A stretch of 14,064 nt of DNA, taken from contig JAEYYW010000114.1 in the NCBI GenBank assembly GCA_023428265.1, positions 1 to 14,064 on the forward strand. The letters run 5' to 3'. Shown one piece after another: positions 6,739 through 13,773 of the stretch. Made by a program: the position numbers and the translations under genes. The notes under the pieces were generated by a model that saw nothing but the letters and a program-made list of their open reading frames with translations, was not told the DNA's origin and ran no database searches. The stretch comes from Bacillota bacterium (GTDB lineage Bacteria; Bacillota; Clostridia; Christensenellales; UMGS416). The stretch's first letter is position 1. Every line of letters starts with the position of its first letter.

Positions 6739-7620
6739 CTATTCGATGTTTTGCACCTGCTCGCGGATCTTCTCAATCTCACCCTTCAGCGTGATGCCGG
6801 CGTTGGTGATCGCCAGATCGGCTGCCTTGGAGCAGATTGTGTTGACTTCGCGGTTCATCTCCTGCACGATGAAGTCAAGCTTTCTGCCGATGGCCCCGCC
6901 GGATTTCATCGTGTCGGAAAAGTGCTTCACATGGCTTTTGAAGCGCACAATCTCCTCGTCAATGCTCCCCCGGTCGGCCATATAGGCCACTTCGGTGTTG
7001 AAGCGCTGCTCATCCAGCTGGGCGCCCTCGGTGAGCTCCAGGATGCGGGCTTTGAGCTTGTCGCTGTAATCCTGCACCACCTGCGGCGCGCGCTGCTCGA
7101 TGGCAACCATCTCTTTGAGCATGCCTTCCAGCTTGATGGTAAGGTCTGCCTTCAGCCGCTCGCCTTCAGCCACGCGCATTTTCTGCATTTCAGAAAGGGC
7201 AATGTCTGCGGCCTCAAAAAGGATCTCCTTCAGGAGATCCTCATCCTCCTCAGCACCCTGGGCCTCGATCACATCGGGCATCCTGAGCACGGTGGAGAGG
7301 GTGACGTCGTCTTTCAACCCATGCATCTTGCGGATGCGCTTGAGGCTGGAAAGATAAGCCGCCAGCAGCGCGTCATCCACGTTGACGGTCTTGCTGCCCT
7401 CGGCCTCGTTCTGATACTTCAGATAGACATCCACATGGCCGCGGTTGAGTTTTTCCTGCAGCTTGCGCTTCAGCGGCTCCTCCATGGAGCCCAGCGACTT
7501 GGGCAACCGCATGCTGATATCCAGGAAGCGATGGTTCACGCCTTTGAGTTCCAGCAGCAGCTTGCGCCCCTCGCGCTCCACATAGCCCCGGCCGAAGCCG
7601 GTCATGCTCATCACAGGCAT
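6739..7620 (-). CDS. yicC: YicC family endoribonuclease
   Basis: A 293-aa YicC-family protein (YloC in Bacillus), a family shown to act as an endoribonuclease in RNA turnover. The N-terminal family signature SMTGFGRG follows the start, then the KGVNHRFLDISMRLP segment. The C-terminal DUF1732 region is intact: TEVAYMADRGSIDEEIVR, RLDFIVQEM-like GRKLDFIVQEMNRE, and the ending KGEIEKIREQVQN. The middle is long, charged and helical, probably coiled coil. ATG 7620 has GGAGG four bases upstream; an inner ATG three codons later is less well spaced. It is the first gene of the operon through coaBC. Confidence 0.95.
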   Translation of the reverse strand: MPVMSMTGFGRGYVEREGRKLLLELKGVNHRFLDISMRLPKSLGSMEEPLKRKLQEKLNRGHVDVYLKYQNEAEGSKTVNVDDALLAAYLSSLKRIRKMHGLKDDVTLSTVLRMPDVIEAQGAEEDEDLLKEILFEAADIALSEMQKMRVAEGERLKADLTIKLEGMLKEMVAIEQRAPQVVQDYSDKLKARILELTEGAQLDEQRFNTEVAYMADRGSIDEEIVRFKSHVKHFSDTMKSGGAIGRKLDFIVQEMNREVNTICSKAADLAITNAGITLKGEIEKIREQVQNIE

Positions 7621-7668
7621 AGTTCCTCCGGTTTGGAAGGATTTTCAGGGTCTGTTCATTGAATGGTA

Positions 7669-7698
7669 ATTATAGCACAAACGGCAATTCCATTACAA
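7669..7698 (-). promoter_or_regulatory. Extended -10 promoter of the yicC–coaBC operon
   Basis: On the minus strand -35 TTGTAA (7693-7698), an 18-bp spacer and -10 TATAAT (7669-7674), with TG one base before the -10 (TGCTATAAT), form an extended -10 promoter. Transcription would start near 7662, leaving a leader of about 40 nt before the yicC ATG. Confidence 0.75.
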
Positions 7699-7903
7699 CA
7701 CACTGAGCCAGAGATCAAGCTGTGTGAAGTCACTCCTGCTCACCTACGCTTGCCACAACATACCTCTATCTGTATTATACTCTGAATCCATATGTTGAAA
7801 CAGCCCCAGTATGCCGACGCATTCTCTGGAAATCTGGAGGATGGAGCCTATGGCTGCACAGCTGTATTGACAAAATCTTAAGAAAACACATCCCTCCCAT
7901 TGC
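7699..7903. other. Unassigned intergenic stretch between two divergent promoters
   Basis: About 200 bp with no coding region that I can support. A TATAAT-like box lies on the minus strand near 7772-7778 and a second TTGACA on the plus strand at 7867-7872, but neither has a partner hexamer at proper spacing. A tiny frame starting near 7850 after GGAGG is only five residues long. It may hold upstream operator sites for either promoter. Confidence 0.4.
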
Positions 7904-7932
7904 TTGACAAAACTGCCAGCCTGATTTAGAAT
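7904..7932 (+). promoter_or_regulatory. Sigma-A promoter of the dapB leader
   Basis: Consensus -35 TTGACA (7904-7909), a 17-bp spacer and -10 TAGAAT (7927-7932). Transcription would begin near 7939, about 18 nt before the first aptamer-associated strand, and give a leader of about 310 nt to dapB. Confidence 0.85.
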
Positions 7933-7956
7933 TTATTAAAATAGAATAGCGTCATA

Positions 7957-8208
7957 ACATGCAGCGCTGAATCTGGTAACAGAGCGGGAGACCCAAAACG
8001 AGGGGTGCATCCGGTTTTTCCGGTAGGGGATCCTTTCCCCCGAACCCGACAGCTAATCTCGCAAGCGCAAGAAGGATCGAATTGCTGTGTGGCATCGTTC
8101 CAGGGGTTAACCGCCCCTTTGGTTTCATCACCAAAACGGCGGCATACCCTTTGCACATGATTGGATCATGCGCTGTATGTATTACATGCAGCGCATTTTG
8201 CTTTTTTT
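7957..8208 (+). promoter_or_regulatory. Cyclic di-AMP riboswitch (ydaO/yuaA leader) with terminator platform
   Basis: The aptamer spans about 7964-8068. P1 is GCGCT (7964-7968) with AGCGC (8064-8068). The conserved GAATC follows P1, then GAGCGGGAGACCCA, GGGGTG, a CCGG-TTTTT-CCGG hairpin (8011-8023), GTAGGGG with a second hairpin (8026-8040), and the diagnostic tail CGAACCCGACAGCTAATCTC (8041-8060) leading into the 3' side of P1. This order and sequence match the ydaO consensus as I know it. The expression platform is the terminator at 8168-8208. An 11-nt segment at 7957-7967, overlapping the P1 5' strand, equals the terminator 3' arm (8184-8194) and can pair with the terminator 5' arm as an antiterminator. 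That predicts termination when c-di-AMP stabilises P1, in line with the known OFF behaviour of this class. The controlled gene is dapB. Confidence 0.9.
8168..8208 (+). terminator. Intrinsic terminator of the riboswitch
   Basis: A 13-bp stem (ATGCGCTGTATGT at 8168-8180 with ACATGCAGCGCAT at 8184-8196; one G·U pair) with a 3-nt loop is followed by TTTGCTTTTTTT. It lies 44 nt before the dapB start, so it must be read through for dapB expression. Confidence 0.9.
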
Positions 8209-8251
8209 GGCAAATGGCTGTCTGGGCGGAAACCAAGAAGGAGGGTTGGAC

Positions 8252-9016
8252 ATGAAAGTGATGTTGTCTGGCCTAGGCAAGGCAGGCCGCGAGCTCGTCA
8301 GAACTTTCTCAGAGGCAACCGACATACAGGTGATTGGTGGAATCTGCCGCGAAGGCAGTGAGAAAATTGGTCAGGACATCGGTCAGATCGCCGGCATCGG
8401 GCCAATCGGGGCGCTGGCTCACAGCGTCAAGCAGTTAAGGGATGTATTCGTCTTCAAAAAGCCGGATGCCATCGTGGATTTTTCCAGCCCCGAGCAGGCG
8501 ATGGAAGTGATTGAGCTGTGCATCGAGCACCGCATCAACATCATCCTTGGCACCACGGGCTTTTCCATCCAGCAGCTGAACAAGCTCAAGGAGTATTCGC
8601 TGAGCGCGCCCATCGCGATCCTCTATGCGCCAAACATCACACTGGGTGTGAATGTGCTGCTGGCGATGGCCCAGTTGGCCGCAAAATATCTGGAGGGATA
8701 TGATTTCAACATCACCGAGATCCACTACAAGGGCAAAAAGGATTCTCCCTCCGGCACCGCAAAGGTGATCAGCCGCGCGCTGCACAACGGCATCAAGGAG
8801 ACATATGGGTTTGACCCGGAGATCCCGATCAACAGCGTGCGCGCCGGCGGGTATATCGGCCGGCATGAGGTGCTGGCGGTGGGTGAAAACGACAAAATTG
8901 AGATCGTGCATGAATCATTCTCACGGAAGGCATTCGCTGACGGCGCATTGCTGGCCGTGCGCAGCGTTTCCGGCAAACAAGGTTGGCTGGAAATGGCCGA
9001 CGTGATCCGTCTATAG
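8252..9016 (+). CDS. dapB: 4-hydroxy-tetrahydrodipicolinate reductase
   Basis: DapB reduces the DapA product to tetrahydrodipicolinate with NAD(P)H, supplying lysine and meso-diaminopimelate for peptidoglycan (and dipicolinate in spore formers). The 254-aa protein has GTTGF at about 100-104, APNITLGVNVLL, and the catalytic segment HYKGKKDSPSGTA at 158-170 with H158 and K162; the family usually has HH at the first two positions, here HY. The C-terminal substrate region RAGGYIGRHEVLAVGE and SRKAFADGAL is present. The N-terminal nucleotide loop is LSGLGKAGREL, differing from the common GxxGxMG(R/K). ATG 8252 follows AAGGAGGG (8238-8244); the longer frame from 8168 starts inside the terminator stem and is not translated initiation. 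It is alone in its transcript, without dapA. Confidence 0.92.
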   Translation: MKVMLSGLGKAGRELVRTFSEATDIQVIGGICREGSEKIGQDIGQIAGIGPIGALAHSVKQLRDVFVFKKPDAIVDFSSPEQAMEVIELCIEHRINIILGTTGFSIQQLNKLKEYSLSAPIAILYAPNITLGVNVLLAMAQLAAKYLEGYDFNITEIHYKGKKDSPSGTAKVISRALHNGIKETYGFDPEIPINSVRAGGYIGRHEVLAVGENDKIEIVHESFSRKAFADGALLAVRSVSGKQGWLEMADVIRL

Positions 9017-9044
9017 GGTTACCAGTCTGGGCTTTGCCCGGTTA

Positions 9045-9096
9045 CCCCCTCCCCTGGCGTTGGAATTGGTGCATTCCGGCGCCGGGAGGGGGTTTT
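9045..9096 (+). terminator. Intrinsic terminator after dapB
   Basis: A long hairpin: outer stem CCCCCTCCC (9045-9053) with GGGAGGGGG (9084-9092), then GGCG/CGCC, and an inner stem GGAAT (9062-9066)/ATTCC (9073-9077), followed by TTTTGTGTTTT. A smaller hairpin, CTGGGC-TTT-GCCCGG (9027-9041), precedes it. Confidence 0.92.
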
Positions 9097-9143
9097 GTGT
9101 TTTATTGGCAGCGGCCGCAAAGGCCTTGACACAGTCCTTCCAC

Positions 9144-9172
9144 TTGACAAATCAATCTCATGTGATGATAAT
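9144..9172 (+). promoter_or_regulatory. Sigma-A promoter of the marR–ABC operon
   Basis: Consensus -35 TTGACA (9144-9149), a 17-bp spacer and -10 GATAAT (9167-9172). The predicted start near 9179 falls within the palindrome at 9173-9186. Another TTGACA at 9125-9130 has no matching -10. Confidence 0.8.
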
Positions 9173-9186
9173 GTTAGTCGTCTAAC
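9173..9186. promoter_or_regulatory. Palindromic operator, likely for the MarR repressor
   Basis: GTTAG-TCGT-CTAAC is a perfect inverted repeat directly after the -10 box and over the transcription start. MarR dimers bind short palindromes of this type, so it is the likely autoregulatory operator for the MarR gene beginning at 9231. Confidence 0.7.
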
Positions 9187-9230
9187 TATTCGTATGCTAA
9201 ATGTGAAACAATCTGAAAGAGGTGATCTAT

Positions 9231-9689
9231 ATGTTGATGCCCGGCGAACTGACGCAGCTGTTTATCCAGACCCAGCATTTGCATTATCGCAAAGCGCACA
9301 GCCGCTTCAGCGCCTTCGGGCTGGGCGAAGGGCAGCCGAGGCTGCTCCGAAAGCTTGCGGAGGCCGACGGCATGAGCCAGGCGGATCTGGCCCGCCGCTG
9401 CAACCTGGAGCCGGCTACCATTACCGTGGGCCTTGGCCGTTTGGAAAAGGCAGGTCTTGTGGAGCGCAAGCCCGACGAAAACGACCTGAGAGTGATGCGC
9501 ATCTGGCTGACAAGCGAAGGCCGCGAGCTCAACGGAAGGCTGCACGAAGTGTTTCTCCGGAGCGAGGAGGAAAATTTCGAGGGCTTCTCGCCGGAGGAGC
9601 GGGAGCAATTTGCCGGTTATCTGCGGCGCATGCAGCAAAATCTGCTGTGCGCCGTTGATGTGAAGTGCAAGCAGGGGGAGAGTGACTGA
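9231..9689 (+). CDS. MarR family transcriptional regulator
   Basis: A 152-aa winged-helix repressor of the MarR family. The HTH region is at about residues 48-72 (MSQADLARRCNLEPATITVG), followed by GRLEKAGLVERK and the wing PDENDLRVMRIWLT to about 94; N- and C-terminal helices would form the dimer interface. Such proteins usually repress their own operon and are released by a small-molecule ligand. Start choice: ATG 9231, with AGAGGTG at 9218-9224; an in-frame GTG at 9222 is part of the ribosome site, and a later ATG at 9237 is also possible. The ABC exporter genes follow by 3 nt, so the regulator most likely controls the exporter. Confidence 0.93.
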   Translation: MLMPGELTQLFIQTQHLHYRKAHSRFSAFGLGEGQPRLLRKLAEADGMSQADLARRCNLEPATITVGLGRLEKAGLVERKPDENDLRVMRIWLTSEGRELNGRLHEVFLRSEEENFEGFSPEEREQFAGYLRRMQQNLLCAVDVKCKQGESD

Positions 9690-9692
9690 ACG

Positions 9693-11423
9693 TTGATCCG
9701 ACTCCTGCGATATCTGAAATCAAATTGGATTGCCGCCGTGCTGGCGCCGCTGTGCATGCTGCTGGAAGTGCTGATGGATCTGCAGCAGCCCCGCCTGATG
9801 TCTGAGATTGTGGACAAAGGCGTCGCCGCCGGAGACCTGAGCCTGGTGCTTTTGCTGGGCGGCAGGATGCTGCTGGCCGCCGCAATCGGCTTTGCCGGCG
9901 GAATGGGCTGCATGGTCTTCTCCTCCACTGCGGGGATGAGCTTTGGCACCGAGCTCCGGCAGGCGCTGTTTGACCGCGTGCAGACCTTTTCCTTCGCCGA
10001 GCTGGACAAGCTCAAGACTTCATCCCTGATCACGCGCCTCACCAACGACGTGATGCAGGTGCAGAACCTGGTGATGATGGCGCTGCGGATTATGGTGCGC
10101 GTGCCGCTGATGGCCATTGGCGGCATTGTGATGGCCGCCGCGATCAACTTGAAACTTGTGCTGATCCTGGCTGTGGGCATGCCCGTGCTGGCAGCCGCGA
10201 TCATTATCATCACCCGCAAGGGCTTCCCCCTCTTCCGCAGCATGCAGGAGAAAATTGACCGGGTGAATGACGTCACCCGCGAAAACCTCTCCGCCGCGCG
10301 GCTGGTGAAGGTGTTTGTGCGTCAGGATTATGAGAAAAAGCGGTTTGGGGATGCCAACGACGATCTGATGAAGGCCGGTGTGAAGGCTTCCCGCATAATA
10401 ACCCTGTTGTGGCCGGTGCTGGGTTTTGTGATGAACATGAGCGTGGTGGCGGCGCTGTGGTTCGGCGGCGGGATGATCCTGCAGGGCGAGCTGCAAGTGG
10501 GCGAAATCATGGCGTTCATCAACTACCTCACGCAAATCCTGTTTTCCCTAATGATGTTTTCCATGATGCTGCTGGGCGCTTCCAGAGCCAAAGCCAGCGC
10601 CGACCGCATCAACGAGGTGCTGGGCACCGAGTCCACAATCCGCGACCCGGCGCAGCCAGCCAAACTCGCAGGCTATAACGTGGAGTTTCAGAATGTGGTC
10701 TTCCGCTACCCCGGCGCCGAGGGCGAACCCACGATCAAGGGCGTCAGCTTCCGCGCGGAGCAGGGCCAGACCGTGGGGATACTGGGCGCGACAGGCTCGG
10801 GCAAATCCACTTTGGTGAGCCTGATCCCCCGGCTCTATGACGCAACGGAGGGCAGCGTGACGATCGGCGGCGCCGACGTGCGCGGCATCCCGCTCAAGGA
10901 GCTGCGCAGCAAGATCTCGATGGCCCTGCAGGACAGCGTCCTCTTCTCCGGCTCCGTGCGCGACAATCTGCGCTGGGGCGCGCCCAACGCCGACGAGGAG
11001 CAGATTGCCGACGCGGCGCGCGACGCGCAGGCCCACGATTTTGTGCAGGCAAAAGAAGACGGCTACGGCATGATGCTCGGCCAGCGTGGTGTGAACCTTT
11101 CCGGCGGGCAGAAGCAGCGCCTCACCATCGCCAGGGCCTTGATCAAGAACCCGGAGATCCTGATTTTGGACGATTCCACCAGCGCCGTGGACATGGCCAC
11201 GGAAGCCCGGCTGCAGGCGGCAATCCGCCGTAGGATGGGCCACTGCACGATTTTCATCATCGCCCAGCGCATCTCCTCCGTGCTGGACGCCGACAAAATC
11301 CTTGTGATGGACGATGGCCGCATCGCCGCCGAGGGCTCCCATCAGGAATTGATCAGAACCTCGGAGATCTATCGCGACATCGTGCGCTCACAACTGGGAG
11401 AGGAGGCGGTATCCAATGGCTGA
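9693..11423 (+). CDS. ABC exporter subunit, degenerate-site half-transporter (TMD–NBD)
   Basis: A 576-aa half-transporter with six transmembrane helices in the first 320 residues and a C-terminal ATPase domain. Walker A is GATGSGKST at 365-373, the signature LSGGQ at 469-473, and Walker B runs into LDDSTSAVD. At residue 494 an Asp replaces the catalytic Glu, and the switch His is Gln (IIAQRIS, Q525). These changes mark the degenerate-site partner of a heterodimeric exporter such as TM287/288, BmrCD or LmrCD. The substrate is unknown; drugs, peptides and lipids are all possible. The start is TTG at 9693, three bases after the marR stop, with GGGGGAG about 12 bases upstream; the reading MIRLLRYLK fits the family N-terminus. 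The stop overlaps the next gene by 8 nt. Confidence 0.93.
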   Translation: MIRLLRYLKSNWIAAVLAPLCMLLEVLMDLQQPRLMSEIVDKGVAAGDLSLVLLLGGRMLLAAAIGFAGGMGCMVFSSTAGMSFGTELRQALFDRVQTFSFAELDKLKTSSLITRLTNDVMQVQNLVMMALRIMVRVPLMAIGGIVMAAAINLKLVLILAVGMPVLAAAIIIITRKGFPLFRSMQEKIDRVNDVTRENLSAARLVKVFVRQDYEKKRFGDANDDLMKAGVKASRIITLLWPVLGFVMNMSVVAALWFGGGMILQGELQVGEIMAFINYLTQILFSLMMFSMMLLGASRAKASADRINEVLGTESTIRDPAQPAKLAGYNVEFQNVVFRYPGAEGEPTIKGVSFRAEQGQTVGILGATGSGKSTLVSLIPRLYDATEGSVTIGGADVRGIPLKELRSKISMALQDSVLFSGSVRDNLRWGAPNADEEQIADAARDAQAHDFVQAKEDGYGMMLGQRGVNLSGGQKQRLTIARALIKNPEILILDDSTSAVDMATEARLQAAIRRRMGHCTIFIIAQRISSVLDADKILVMDDGRIAAEGSHQELIRTSEIYRDIVRSQLGEEAVSNG

Positions 11424-13269
11424 ACCCGAACGCAAGCAAGAACAAGCGGGGCCCGGCCCACGGCCCGGCGGCCCCGGCGGCGGCCCGGGGTGGGCGCGGC
11501 AGATGGGCCCGCCGCCGAAGCTGAAAAACGCGAAAGGCACCCTGTTTCGGCTGCTGAAATATCTAGGCCACAAAAAGCTGCTGCTGACGATTGTGTTTGC
11601 CGCAACGGTGGTGTTTACGCTTTCCAGCATTCTGGCGACCAAAATGAGCGGCACAATCCTGGATGAGACGATTGCCACCAAAGACATGGCCGAGCTGGCA
11701 AGGGCGTGCATGCTGCTGCTGGCGGTGTATTTGGCTGGCATCGCTTCCTCCCAGGTGCAAAACTGGCTGATGATCGATGTGGCGCAGGGCACCGTGGCCC
11801 GGCTCAGGCGCGATTTGTTTGAACGCATGCAGGCGCTGCCGCTGAAGTTCTTTGACCGCAACACCCACGGCGACCTGATGAGCCGCTTCACTAACGACGT
11901 GGAGAACGTGAATGCGACGCTGTCGCAATCTGTGGCGCAGTTCTTTGGCAGCGTGATCAGCATCGTGGGCACGCTGATCGCAATGGCCATCCTGAGCCCG
12001 GTGATGACGCTGGTGGCGGCCGTCACCGTGCCGATGATCATGGTGATCACCCGTGTGATCGCCAAGCGCACCCGCAAGTATTACACCTCCCAGCAGAAAA
12101 TTCTGGGTGAGCTCAACGGCTATGTGGAAGAGACGATCTCCGGCCAGCGGGTCATCAAGGTGTTCAGCCGCGAGGAGCAGGCCAAACAGGAGTTTGCCGG
12201 CATCAATGGCCGGCTGAAGGAAGCCGGTGTGAAGGCGCAGATCCTCACCGGCGTGATCGGCCCGCTCACCAACATGATGAACAACCTGTCCTACGCGATC
12301 ATGACGGCATTCGGCGCGTGGATGATTTTGAACGGCAGCGGCGTGACGGTGGGCGTGGTATTCAGCTTTCTGCTCTACCTCAGGCAGTTTGGCAGGCCCG
12401 TCAACGAGATCGCAAGCCTGTTCAACACGATCCAGTCAGCGCTGGCCGGCGCGGAGCGTATCTTCGACGTGATGGACGAGCCCCCGGAAGAGCCGGACGC
12501 ATCGGACGCACCGGAACTAACCGGCATCAAGGGCCGCGTGTGCGCAGACGACGTCACCTTCAGCTATCTGCCGGGCACGCCGGTGCTGAAGCAGGCCAGC
12601 TTCGTGGCCGAACCGGGCCAGACCATCGCGCTGGTGGGCCCAACGGGGGCCGGCAAGACCACTGTGGTGAACCTGCTCACGCGCTTTTATGACGTGGACT
12701 CCGGCACAATCACCATCGACGGGCTGGACATCCGCGCTGTGCGCCGCGACAGCCTACGCGCAAGCCTTGGCATTGTGCTGCAGGACACGGTGCTCTTCAG
12801 CGAGTCCGTGCGGGAAAACATCCGTTACGGCCGCCTGACCGCCACCGACGCCGAGGTGGAGGCCGCCGCCCGCATGGCCAACGCCGAACCCTTCATCCTC
12901 AGGCTGCCCCACGGTTATGACACGGTGCTGTCAGACGACGGCGGCAACCTCTCCCAGGGCCAAAGGCAGCTGCTTTCCATCGCCAGGGCAATCCTGGCCG
13001 ACCCGGCGATCCTGATCCTGGACGAGGCCACCTCAAGCGTGGACACCCGCACGGAGCTGCACATCCAGCAGGCAATGCTGGAGCTGATGCGCGGGCGCAC
13101 AAGCTTTGTGATTGCCCACCGCCTGAGCACAATCCGAAACGCCGACCAGATCCTGGTGATCAAGGGCGGAGAGATCATTGAGCGAGGCAGGCATGAGGAG
13201 CTCATGGAGCTGAACGGATTCTACGCGGGCCTGCAAAACAGCCAGCTAAGGACCGGACTGGTGGAATAA
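11416..13269 (+). CDS. ABC exporter subunit, catalytic-site half-transporter (TMD–NBD)
   Basis: A 617-aa half-transporter that pairs with the preceding subunit. A Gly/Pro-rich N-terminal tail (about residues 11-35) precedes the first transmembrane helix; such tails are common in this partner. Six membrane helices follow. The ATPase domain has Walker A GPTGAGKT at 408-415, Walker B with the catalytic Glu (LDEATSSVD, E537) and the switch His H568 in IAHRLS. Its signature is LSQGQ (512-516) rather than LSGGQ, and this would sit in the degenerate site formed with the other subunit. One site is therefore fully equipped and one is not. The ATG overlaps the preceding stop region by 8 nt, with GAGGAGG upstream, suggesting coupled 1:1 synthesis. 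Confidence 0.93.
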   Translation: MAEPERKQEQAGPGPRPGGPGGGPGWARQMGPPPKLKNAKGTLFRLLKYLGHKKLLLTIVFAATVVFTLSSILATKMSGTILDETIATKDMAELARACMLLLAVYLAGIASSQVQNWLMIDVAQGTVARLRRDLFERMQALPLKFFDRNTHGDLMSRFTNDVENVNATLSQSVAQFFGSVISIVGTLIAMAILSPVMTLVAAVTVPMIMVITRVIAKRTRKYYTSQQKILGELNGYVEETISGQRVIKVFSREEQAKQEFAGINGRLKEAGVKAQILTGVIGPLTNMMNNLSYAIMTAFGAWMILNGSGVTVGVVFSFLLYLRQFGRPVNEIASLFNTIQSALAGAERIFDVMDEPPEEPDASDAPELTGIKGRVCADDVTFSYLPGTPVLKQASFVAEPGQTIALVGPTGAGKTTVVNLLTRFYDVDSGTITIDGLDIRAVRRDSLRASLGIVLQDTVLFSESVRENIRYGRLTATDAEVEAAARMANAEPFILRLPHGYDTVLSDDGGNLSQGQRQLLSIARAILADPAILILDEATSSVDTRTELHIQQAMLELMRGRTSFVIAHRLSTIRNADQILVIKGGEIIERGRHEELMELNGFYAGLQNSQLRTGLVE

Positions 13270-13291
13270 GCAAACTTGGTTCAATATCGAA

Positions 13292-13316
13292 AAGGCCGGG
13301 CTCAACGCCCGGCCTT
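13292..13316. terminator. Hairpin terminator after the ABC operon
   Basis: A perfect 10-bp stem (AAGGCCGGGC at 13292-13301 with its complement at 13307-13316) and a TCAAC loop. Only two T's follow on the plus strand; on the minus strand the stem is followed by TTT. It probably serves both converging transcription units. Confidence 0.75.
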
Positions 13317-13457
13317 CCACTTATATACCTAAAAGATCTTTGGAATTAATTAAATGAACGTAACTATAGAAGAAAATAAACACAAAAAGTTTTCAAAGAT
13401 TTGCACGGAACGAAATGTTGCCGCTTTTTCACCGTAATCCTTGGCATTCAACCCGCT

Positions 13458-13688
13458 TTATCTAAACTTCCATGGAATCTCACCATACTCATAATGATCG
13501 CTAAACACTTTACCTGTGTACTTGTCTGCTGCGCTTCTGATATATCCATCCTCTGAAACCCCAAAGTAATATCGATCTGCAGCTGAAATATAACATGTAT
13601 CGTAATATCTCAAGTAAATTTGCACCCCACTTACTATTATTGTTGCCAGTAGAATGCACACGCCGAGAAACCTAATCGCCTTGTCCAT
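13458..13688 (-). CDS. Small single-span membrane protein, unrecognised
   Basis: A 76-aa protein I do not recognise. One hydrophobic helix lies near the N-terminus (FLGVCILLATIIVSGVQIYL, about residues 7-26) after a short basic start (MDKAIR). The rest is a small polar, Tyr-rich domain (YYFGVSEDGYIRSAADKYTG) that is likely outside the membrane. ATG 13688 is supported by GGAGGG four bases upstream; the open frame extends to 13814 but would overlap the upstream GNAT gene. The stretch is clearly more AT-rich than the rest of the window. It may be read from the upstream GNAT gene, 85 nt away. Confidence 0.65.
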   Translation of the reverse strand: MDKAIRFLGVCILLATIIVSGVQIYLRYYDTCYISAADRYYFGVSEDGYIRSAADKYTGKVFSDHYEYGEIPWKFR

Positions 13689-13773
13689 TTTTCCCTCCAT
13701 GAATGATTTATAGAAATAATCACCCATACAACCAGTCCACCCCAAAAGACCGATTCCATAATGGTTCATAGCT

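Noticed and set aside
6412..7662. A 416-codon open frame on the plus strand
   Set aside because: It is antisense to gmk, remA and yicC, which have family motifs and ribosome sites; the frame has no sensible start signal.
7926..8236. Short minus-strand frames in the dapB leader
   Set aside because: The region is explained by the riboswitch and terminator on the plus strand, and the frames have no ribosome site or recognisable product.
8168..8251. In-frame N-terminal extension of dapB
   Set aside because: The ATG at 8168 is the first base of the terminator stem and lacks a ribosome site; ATG 8252 has a strong one and fits the family N-terminus.
9095..9658. A 187-codon plus-strand frame overlapping marR
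   Set aside because: It is a frame-shifted reading of the MarR gene with low-complexity Ala/Gly/Arg content and no ribosome site.
10020..11342. Several minus-strand frames of 170-260 codons across the ABC genes
   Set aside because: They are antisense shadows of GC-rich coding sequence, with His/Gln-rich or Ala-rich composition and no domains.
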